A stretch of DNA of 11,549 nt from an uncultured Oribacterium sp. (GTDB lineage Bacteria > Bacillota > Clostridia > Lachnospirales > Lachnospiraceae), in the NCBI GenBank assembly GCA_900772695.1, contig CAAGRO010000271.1, positions 1-11,549 on the forward strand. Reading direction: 5' to 3'. The number at the start of each line of letters is the position of its first letter. Within the stretch, counting starts at the first letter, position 1. Both the position numbers and the translations under genes were made by a program. Shown piece after piece: positions 6,725-11,549 of the stretch. Below the pieces are notes generated by a model. The model made no database searches. It had not been told where the DNA came from and worked only from the letters and a program-made list of their open reading frames with translations.

Positions 6725-8260
6725 ATGGATACCGCACAAGTAATCATCATGGGTACGATTATCGCGTATCTGTGCATGGTGATTTTCACCGGCGTTATGA
6801 TCGGCCGGCGGAATAAGAAAAACGCCGAGGATTTCTATCTCGGAGGACGTGGCATGGGGCCGCTGGTGACCGCGATGAGCGCGGAAGCCTCCGACATGAG
6901 CAGCTACCTCCTGATGGGTATTCCGGGCCTCGCCTACCTCAGTGGCCTCGCGGATGCCAGCTGGACGGCCATCGGACTCACCGTGGGCACGTATCTCAAT
7001 TTCCTGCTCGTGGCGAAGCGCCTGCGCCGCTACAGCGTGCAGCTCGATGCCATCACGATCCCGAGCTTCATCTCGAAGCGCTATGGCGAGAAAAAGCCGG
7101 TCATCATGGGCATCTCGGCGCTCATCATCCTGGTGTTCTTCATCCCGTATGTGGCCTCCGGTCTCGCGGCGATCGGCAAGCTCTTTAACAGCCTCCTCGG
7201 CTGGAACTACATGACGGCCGTCGTCATCGGTGCGATCGTCATCATCAGCTATACCTCCGTCGGCGGCTTCAGTGCCGTCGCGACGATGGACCTGATCCAG
7301 TCGATCATCATGACCGTAGCGCTCACCATCATCGTGGTTTTCGGCGTCGTCCAGGCCGGTGGTGTGGATGTGGTTATGGAGCACGCGCATGCCCTCCCGG
7401 GATTCCTCAGCTTCACGGAGACCTACGATGCCAATGCAGGCACCGCGGCGCCGTATGGCTTCATCCGCATACTGTCGATGATGGCCTGGGGGCTCGGATA
7501 CTTCGGCATGCCGCACATCCTGGTGCGTTTCATGGCGATTCGTGATGAAGGCGAGCTGACGCTGTCCCGTCGAATCGCGGCGGTATGGGTCGTGATTTCC
7601 ATGGCCGTAGCGGTCTTCATCGGTATCGTCGGTCATGCTGTAAGTGAGACCGGACGGATCCCGTTCCTCGAGAGTAACGCGACGGAGACCATCATCGTCC
7701 GTCTCGCCGGCCTGCTGTCGACCTATGGTGTCTTCGCGGCGATCGTCGCGGGCTGTATCCTCGCCGGCATCCTGGCGGCGACGATGTCCACGGCGGATTC
7801 CCAGCTGCTGGCCGCGTCCTCGGCCTTCTCAGAGAACATCGTGCAGAATGTCTTCGGCATCCGGCTTACGAATAAGCAGAACATGCTCGTGGCCCGGATG
7901 ACCGTCGTGGTGATCGCCGTGATCGCGACCTTCCTCGCCTCCAACCCGGACAGCTCGGTCTTCGAGATCGTTTCCTTCGCCTGGGCGGGCTTCGGTGCGA
8001 CCTTCGGACCGATCATTCTCTTCGCACTGTTCTGGAAGCGCTCGAACTATCATGGCGCACTGGCCGGGATGATCGTCGGTGCCGCGATGGTCTTCTTCTG
8101 GAAATATGTGGTACGCCCGATGGGCGGCGCCTGGAACATCTATGAGCTCCTGCCGGCCTTCCTGGCCGCTTCCGCCGCGATCGTCATCGTCAGCCTGATG
8201 ACCGCACCACCGGAGGAGGAAATCCAGCGCAGCTTCGACATCGTCAGCCGCCGCGCATAA
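6725..8260 (+). CDS. putP: Na+/proline symporter-like protein (SSS family, PutP type)
   Basis: A 511-residue membrane protein. The start at 6725 follows AAAGGAG (6711-6717) by 7 nt; an in-frame ATG at 6698 has no such site. It matches the PutP branch of the sodium:solute symporters across its length: DFYLGGRGMGPLVTAMSAEA (36-55) with the Na+-site Asp57 in ASDMS, FFIPYVASG (138-146, Tyr142 equivalent to Tyr140 of E. coli PutP), AWGLGYFGMPHIL with the Trp and Tyr reported to line the proline site, MSTADSQLL with the Ser-Thr pair in the Na+ site region, and YAWAG-like FAWAGFGATFGP. The Trp59 position of E. coli PutP is Tyr61 here, so the ligand could be proline or a close analogue. It would feed the racemase cluster upstream. 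It has its own leader after a terminator and ends in a bidirectional terminator. Confidence 0.85.
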   Translation: MDTAQVIIMGTIIAYLCMVIFTGVMIGRRNKKNAEDFYLGGRGMGPLVTAMSAEASDMSSYLLMGIPGLAYLSGLADASWTAIGLTVGTYLNFLLVAKRLRRYSVQLDAITIPSFISKRYGEKKPVIMGISALIILVFFIPYVASGLAAIGKLFNSLLGWNYMTAVVIGAIVIISYTSVGGFSAVATMDLIQSIIMTVALTIIVVFGVVQAGGVDVVMEHAHALPGFLSFTETYDANAGTAAPYGFIRILSMMAWGLGYFGMPHILVRFMAIRDEGELTLSRRIAAVWVVISMAVAVFIGIVGHAVSETGRIPFLESNATETIIVRLAGLLSTYGVFAAIVAGCILAGILAATMSTADSQLLAASSAFSENIVQNVFGIRLTNKQNMLVARMTVVVIAVIATFLASNPDSSVFEIVSFAWAGFGATFGPIILFALFWKRSNYHGALAGMIVGAAMVFFWKYVVRPMGGAWNIYELLPAFLAASAAIVIVSLMTAPPEEEIQRSFDIVSRRA

Positions 8261-8273
8261 AACCGGGTAAATA

Positions 8274-8332
8274 AACAGGGTCAGCCTCCTTGCGGAATTT
8301 TCGAGTTCCGTAAGGAGGCTGACCCTGTTTTT
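8274..8332. terminator. Long bidirectional terminator between convergent genes
   Basis: AACAGGGTCAGCCTCC and the following bases (8274-8297) pair with 8305-8330 in a stem of about 23 bp with one wobble and a short TTTTCGA-type loop. A T-run follows on the plus strand and an A-rich stretch lies on the other flank, so it can serve both the symporter and the reverse-strand regulator. Confidence 0.9.
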
Positions 8333-8342
8333 ATGAGCCTCT

Positions 8343-8357
8343 CCGCGCTTCGCGCGG
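8343..8357. repeat. Small perfect hairpin CCGCGC-TTC-GCGCGG
   Basis: CCGCGC (8343-8348) and GCGCGG (8352-8357) flank TTC. It sits just downstream of the reverse-strand regulator's stop codon and probably belongs to the 3' UTR of that gene. No T-run follows in either direction. Confidence 0.5.
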
Positions 8358-8372
8358 CCCTCTCATGGATCA

Positions 8373-8984
8373 TTAATGCACAAATTTATTTCCGTCCAGG
8401 ATGCCGTCGGAGAAGACGTTCGGTGTGTGGATGGTCAGGATCACGGTGTTGCGGTTCGTGTTGTTGTACCAGGTGTGCTGCACGTTGGACTTGAAGTGCG
8501 CGGTGTCGCCCGGATAGAGATCGTAGGTATCCTTGCCGATGCGGATGGTCAGGATGCCCTCGAGTACATAGACAAACTCCTGGCCCTTATGCGTCATCAG
8601 TACCGTATGGTCGGCGTTCTGGGTCGGCAGCAGCACGATCTGCCGCGGGAAGACGCTCATACCAGCGTAGTTGTCCGTGATCTGATAGTTGATGAAGTTG
8701 TTTTCCTTATAGAGAACCGTGTTTTCATAGCTGCGGTGGATGATCTTCGGGCCCTCGTCGATCTGCTCCGCCGCTTCCTGCTGTGTCAGCAGCTGATCGA
8801 TGGAGGTGCCGAGTGCAGAAGCGATCTGCATGAGACTGTCGACCGCGATGGTGGTCTGTCCACGCTCGAACTTCGAAAGGAAGCCCTGCGAGAGACCGGT
8901 CGCATCGCTTAAGCCCTTCAAGGTCATGTTCGCTTTTTTTCTCAGTGTATTAACTGCGGCGCCGATATACTGTGTATCTTTCAT
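8373..8984 (-). CDS. XRE-type regulator with C-terminal cupin sensor domain
   Basis: A 203-residue protein. The start at 8984 is supported by AAGGGAG on the reverse strand (8996-9002). Residues about 8-63 form a helix-turn-helix of the XRE/Cro type (TLKGLSDATGLSQGFLSKFERGQTTI spans the DNA-reading helices, with SQGFLSKFERG as core). Residues about 120-190 form a small cupin barrel (HKGQEFVYVLEG, then YPGDTAHF and QHTWYNN), as in PuuR-like regulators that bind small metabolites. It converges on the PutP-like symporter and is the only regulator close to the imino-acid cluster, so it may control those genes, but that is inference from position. An inverted repeat lies in its leader. It diverges from the metal-resistance genes, which have their own regulator. 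Confidence 0.88.
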   Translation of the reverse strand: MKDTQYIGAAVNTLRKKANMTLKGLSDATGLSQGFLSKFERGQTTIAVDSLMQIASALGTSIDQLLTQQEAAEQIDEGPKIIHRSYENTVLYKENNFINYQITDNYAGMSVFPRQIVLLPTQNADHTVLMTHKGQEFVYVLEGILTIRIGKDTYDLYPGDTAHFKSNVQHTWYNNTNRNTVILTIHTPNVFSDGILDGNKFVH

Positions 8985-9020
8985 TTATGCAAGAACTCCC
9001 TTATCTTTCGAACGGTGGAA

Positions 9021-9063
9021 GAATGTGGATATCCCGTGCTTTTCAAGGGAGATATTCACATTC
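9021..9063. promoter_or_regulatory. Inverted repeat in the XRE-cupin leader, candidate operator or RNA hairpin
   Basis: GAATGTGGATATC (9021-9033) and GATATTCACATTC (9051-9063) form a 13-bp inverted repeat with one mismatch and a 17-bp spacer. It lies between the predicted reverse-strand promoter and the start codon, so it could be an autoregulatory operator or a leader hairpin. Confidence 0.45.
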
Positions 9064-9079
9064 TGGATAATATGAAACT

Positions 9080-9108
9080 ATCTTAACATAGGTGAATTAT
9101 AATGAAAA
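9080..9108 (-). promoter_or_regulatory. Predicted promoter of the XRE-cupin gene
   Basis: Read on the reverse strand, TTTTCA (9108-9103) and TAAGAT (9085-9080) are 17 bp apart. The -10 lies in GTTAAGATA, a 9-mer also found around the predicted -10 of the catabolic cluster (1101-1109). A TATAAT-like alternative lies a little upstream. Consensus match is moderate. Confidence 0.4.
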
Positions 9109-9139
9109 GTTTTCTTATATGAAATATGACGAAAACATA

Positions 9140-9167
9140 TTGACATCCACGCAACATATGATAACAT
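9140..9167 (+). promoter_or_regulatory. Predicted promoter of the ArsR-family gene
   Basis: A consensus TTGACA (9140-9145) is followed after 16 bp by TAACAT (9162-9167). The start would be near 9174, giving a leader of about 55-60 nt to the ATG at 9232. The -10 lies within the palindrome at 9155-9176. Confidence 0.65.
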
Positions 9168-9176
9168 ATTCATATG
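9155..9176. promoter_or_regulatory. Candidate ArsR/SmtB operator overlapping the -10 box
   Basis: CATATGA (9155-9161) and TCATATG (9170-9176) form a perfect 7-bp inverted repeat with an 8-bp spacer, covering the predicted -10 hexamer. AT-rich palindromes with TTCA/TGAA arms at promoters are typical targets of SmtB/CzrA-type repressors, which leave DNA when they bind metal. Autorepression of the operon is the natural reading. Confidence 0.6.
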
Positions 9177-9231
9177 AACGATGATTCATTTGAAAAGACA
9201 TCAAAGCGCTATGAACGAAACGGAGGAAGCC

Positions 9232-9561
9232 ATGCCGAACGCATACGACACAAAGAAAATATCTCATCTCATTCAGAATGTTTCCGAGGATGAGCTCAGC
9301 GATCTGGCAGAGCTTTTCAAGATTTTCGGGGATTCCACCCGGATCAAGATTCTGTTTGATCTTTTCCAGGGTGAGAAGAACGTCACGGAGATCTGCGACG
9401 ACCTCGAGATGAACCAGTCCGCGGTTTCACATCAGCTGAAGATTCTGAAGGTGAGCAAGCTCATCACCTCCCGCCGGGATGGTAAGGCGGTGTACTACCG
9501 TCTGGCTGACGAGCATGTGAAGACGATCATCGCGATGGGTAAGGAACATATCGAGGAGTGA
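9232..9561 (+). CDS. ArsR/SmtB-family metal-responsive repressor with alpha5-type Zn site
   Basis: A 109-residue protein. The ATG at 9232 is chosen because GGAGGA (9222-9227) precedes it; in-frame ATGs at 9181 and 9211 lack a good site, and 9181 lies almost at the predicted transcript start. The winged helix-turn-helix is clear: LFKIFGDSTRIKILFDLF, EICDDLEMNQSAVSHQLKIL and the RRDGKAVYYRL wing. The end of the protein, DEHV through GKEHIEE, has the spacing D-x-H-x10-H-x2-E, the alpha5 ligand set of SmtB (Asp, His, His, Glu) and nearly that of CzrA (Asp, His, His, His). The alpha3N region has a single Cys (EICDD), so a CadC/ArsR thiolate site is not formed. Zn(II), possibly Co(II) or Ni(II), is the expected effector. 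It leads an apparent operon with the HMA protein and P-type ATPase. Confidence 0.88.
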   Translation: MPNAYDTKKISHLIQNVSEDELSDLAELFKIFGDSTRIKILFDLFQGEKNVTEICDDLEMNQSAVSHQLKILKVSKLITSRRDGKAVYYRLADEHVKTIIAMGKEHIEE

Positions 9562-9672
9562 CGCCGGGCATCGGCCATCGCGACCGTGTTCGGAAGTCGC
9601 GAATCCCTTCGATACGAAGGAAGAACACAACATGAGATACGCCGGCATGAGGTCGGCGAAGAAAGGACCATG

Positions 9673-9888
9673 ATGAAGAAAAAATTCAAGTGTGAGATCG
9701 ATTGTGCAAACTGTGCAGCGAAGGTAGAGGATGCGATTAAGAAGCTCGATGGCGTGCAGGACGCGAAGGTAAACTTCATGCTTCAGAAGTTTACACTTGA
9801 GGCCGCAGACGAGCAGTTCGACGCGATCCTCCAGCAGGCCATCGAGGTCGGAAAGAAGATCGAGCCGGATTTCTCCGTGGAGCTGTAA
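9673..9888 (+). CDS. Stand-alone HMA-domain metal-binding protein
   Basis: A 71-residue protein made of one heavy-metal-associated domain (beta-alpha-beta-beta-alpha-beta). The ATG at 9673 has AAAGGA (9662-9667) 5 nt upstream; the adjacent ATG at 9670 would be too close. The metal loop is CEIDCANCAAKVEDA (7-21), with CxxC at Cys11 and Cys14. The Asp just before the CxxC is typical of Zn/Cd/Pb-type HMA domains such as that of ZntA, while copper domains usually have Thr there; the extra Cys7 is worth noting. The next gene, a P1B ATPase, starts without any HMA domain, so this protein probably supplies it in trans as carrier or regulatory domain. About 110 nt separate it from the repressor gene, including a CCTTCG/CGAAGG hairpin (9606-9620). 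Confidence 0.85.
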   Translation: MKKKFKCEIDCANCAAKVEDAIKKLDGVQDAKVNFMLQKFTLEAADEQFDAILQQAIEVGKKIEPDFSVEL

Positions 9889-9889
9889 T

Positions 9890-9973
9890 CCACGCACTTA
9901 CTGCGCCCGCCTGTATGGGCATGCATATTTTCCACGCCCATACGGTGCAGCGCGCCGGTGGACGTGGTTTTTT
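9890..9973 (+). terminator. Complex hairpin with T-run between HMA and ATPase genes, possible attenuator
   Basis: Nested arms can pair: CCACG (9890-9894) with CGTGG (9963-9967), GCGC (9903-9906) with GCGC (9950-9953), and GTATGGGC (9913-9920) with GCCCATAC (9936-9943). Six Ts (9968-9973) follow at once. It may end part of the transcripts between the small proteins and the ATPase, or mark a processing site. The remaining 9974-10069 shows no further clear signal; no promoter was convincing there. Confidence 0.5.
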
Positions 9974-10080
9974 CGGACATTTTTCAGTGAAACCGGGGCA
10001 GGATACGCGTAAAAATGGCCAGAAGCAGGAAGCCATCGTACCGTACCGATCCCCCGAAGCAGACAGAAAAGAGGAGAACT

Positions 10081-11549
10081 ATGGAACCGAAATTAAAGAA
10101 GGAACTGCAGAAAATTCTCACCGCCCTCGCGATTTTTTTCGCCATGATGGTGGTGGATAAGACGGGCCTCTGCCCGCTGATCTTCGCGCACCGCCTCCCG
10201 AGCCTGATTGCGTACCTGATTCCGTACCTCCTGTGCGGCTACGACGTGGTCCGCAAGGCCCTCCTCGGCATCAAAAACCGCCAGCCGATGGATGAGGCGC
10301 TCCTCATGTTCGTGGCGACGATCGGTGCCTTCGCGACCGGCGAGAACTCCGAGGCCGTCGCCGTCATGGCCTTCTACCTCGTCGGCGAGTGGTTCCAGAA
10401 GTACGCCCTCGGGAAGTCCCGCAAGAACATCGCGAGTCTCATGGATATCGTGCCGGAGGAGGCCAATGTTGAGCGCGCGGACGGGTCCATCGAGACGGTG
10501 GATCCTGACGACGTCGAGATCGGGGACATCCTCGTGATCCGGCCGGGCGAGAAGATCCCGGTCGACGCCGAGGTCCTGAGCGGTGAGTCCATGGTGAACA
10601 CCGCGGCGCTCACCGGTGAGTCCGTTCCGCGCAGCGTTCACCCGGGTGAGGCCGTCATCTCCGGCTGCATCAACGGCGAGGGCCTCCTCCGCGTCCGGGC
10701 GACCAAGGCCTTCGAGGATTCTACGGTGTCGAAGATCCTCGAGCTCGTCGAGAACGCCTCCGAGAAGAAGTCGAAGACCGAGAACTTCATCACCCGCTTC
10801 GCCCGCGTCTACACCCCGATCGTCGTGTACTCCGCGATCGCCCTCGCGATCATCCCGTCGATCCTCACCCGCGATCCGGCGACCTGGATCTACCGTGCAT
10901 GTACCTTCCTCGTCGTATCCTGCCCGTGCGCCCTCGTGATCTCCGTCCCACTCGCCTTCTTCGGCGGCATCGGCGCCGCGAGCTCGAACGGCGTCCTCGT
11001 CAAGGGCTCGAACTACCTGGAACTCCTCTCGCACCTGCACACCGTCGTGTCGGATAAGACCGGCACCCTGACCGAAGGCAACTTCCAGGTGTCCGAAGTC
11101 CTGCCGGCTGCGGGCGTGGAAAAGACCGAGCTTCTCCACATGGCCGCCCTCGCCGAAGGCATGAGCACCCACCCGATTGCGAAGTCGATCCGCGACGCCT
11201 ACACGGCGGAAGCGGCGAACACGGAAATCAACACCTCCCTCGTTACGGATACGGTCAATGTCTCCGGCCAGGGGCTCATCGCGACCCTCCCGGGTCGCCG
11301 CATCTTCGTCGGCAACGCGAAGCTCATGCAGGCCTACAGCATCGACTTCACCGAAGAGATAAACGCCGCCGCGACGGTATCGTATGTGGCCGTGGAAGAG
11401 AACAGCAGCCTGCCGGCAGATACGAGTTCCGCAGCCGGACAGCCGGCGGGAAGTGACGGTGCAGCCGTCGGAAGCATTGGCGCTGGAAAAGAGAAGGGCG
11501 GCATCCGCTACCTCGGTGCGATCCTGATCCGGGATCAGCTGAAGCCGGA
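10081..11549 (+). CDS. CPx-type (P1B) heavy-metal-transporting P-type ATPase, N-terminal 489 residues
   Basis: The frame is open from ATG 10081, preceded by GAGGAG (10071-10076), to the window end, so the C-terminus is missing. The protein begins directly with membrane segments (about 12-30 and 40-56, then the pair near 84-108) and has no N-terminal HMA domain; the separate HMA protein upstream likely replaces it. Signature motifs are in order: TGE of the actuator domain (178-180), CPC in the transport helix (281-283), phosphorylated Asp325 in DKTGTLT, and the nucleotide-domain HP (364-365). The SmtB-type repressor and the DCxxC HMA protein favour Zn/Cd/Pb export over copper. A Ser/Ala/Gly-rich stretch of about 34 residues (441-474, bases 11401-11502) interrupts the nucleotide-binding region just before the conserved RYLGAILIRDQLKP-type return to the P domain. 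Arg codons are almost all CGC/CGG, unlike the CGT-rich catabolic cluster. Confidence 0.9.
   Translation, partial: MEPKLKKELQKILTALAIFFAMMVVDKTGLCPLIFAHRLPSLIAYLIPYLLCGYDVVRKALLGIKNRQPMDEALLMFVATIGAFATGENSEAVAVMAFYLVGEWFQKYALGKSRKNIASLMDIVPEEANVERADGSIETVDPDDVEIGDILVIRPGEKIPVDAEVLSGESMVNTAALTGESVPRSVHPGEAVISGCINGEGLLRVRATKAFEDSTVSKILELVENASEKKSKTENFITRFARVYTPIVVYSAIALAIIPSILTRDPATWIYRACTFLVVSCPCALVISVPLAFFGGIGAASSNGVLVKGSNYLELLSHLHTVVSDKTGTLTEGNFQVSEVLPAAGVEKTELLHMAALAEGMSTHPIAKSIRDAYTAEAANTEINTSLVTDTVNVSGQGLIATLPGRRIFVGNAKLMQAYSIDFTEEINAAATVSYVAVEENSSLPADTSSAAGQPAGSDGAAVGSIGAGKEKGGIRYLGAILIRDQLKP

Noticed and set aside
6617..7636. Reverse-strand open frame opposite the symporter
   Set aside because: Composition is dominated by Asp, His, Arg and Glu, as expected for the complement of a GC-rich membrane protein gene.
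8376..8912. Forward open frame opposite the XRE-cupin gene
   Set aside because: The reverse frame encodes a clear HTH plus cupin protein with a ribosome binding site; the forward one is its shadow.
9181..9231. Upstream ATGs at 9181 and 9211 for the ArsR-family gene
   Set aside because: 9181 would be almost leaderless relative to the predicted promoter and neither has a ribosome binding site; ATG 9232 has GGAGGA just upstream.
10093..11172. Reverse-strand open frame opposite the P-type ATPase
   Set aside because: The forward frame carries all P-type ATPase motifs in order; the reverse one has no recognisable domain.

Overview
The window looks like chromosomal DNA of a fairly GC-rich Firmicute, most likely an anaerobic gut or oral member of the Clostridia. 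This is inferred from strong AGGAGG-type ribosome binding sites, AT-rich promoter islands between GC-rich genes, and a racemase that resembles clostridial PrdF. No rRNA, tRNA, CRISPR array, insertion sequence or phage gene was seen. All the large genes appear intact except the two cut by the window edges.

Layout. Bases 1-767 are the C-terminal part of an acidic, probably surface-exposed protein. Bases 768-920 are rich in hairpins and end in a rho-independent terminator. From about 1081 a promoter, a candidate operator and a 23-codon leader ORF with tandem Trp codons precede a five-gene same-strand cluster: a Gate-domain membrane protein (1294-2484), a proline racemase-family enzyme (2535-3539), an ornithine cyclodeaminase/mu-crystallin-family oxidoreductase (3576-4562), a 4-oxalocrotonate-type tautomerase (4568-4786) and a divergent IlvD/EDD-family dehydratase-like protein (4819-6483). 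A terminator follows at 6555-6590. A PutP-like Na+/proline symporter (6725-8260) has its own leader and converges, through a long bidirectional terminator, on a reverse-strand XRE-cupin regulator (8373-8984).

Divergent from that regulator is a metal-resistance set: an SmtB/CzrA-type ArsR repressor (9232-9561) with a palindrome over its own promoter, a stand-alone HMA metal-binding protein (9673-9888), a structured gap with a T-run, and a CPx-type P-type ATPase without its own HMA domain, which runs off the window (10081-11549).

How they may work together. The first block and the symporter look like an uptake and catabolic module for proline or a related cyclic or hydroxylated imino acid: import, C-alpha epimerisation, imine/ketimine redox chemistry, tautomerisation, and an elimination-type step by the IlvD-like protein. 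The last protein lacks residues thought essential in characterised dihydroxy-acid dehydratases, so the pathway is not one I can name. The metal block is a conventional sensor, carrier and exporter set, probably for Zn(II)/Cd(II)/Pb(II), with a split HMA domain and an inserted linker in the ATPase.
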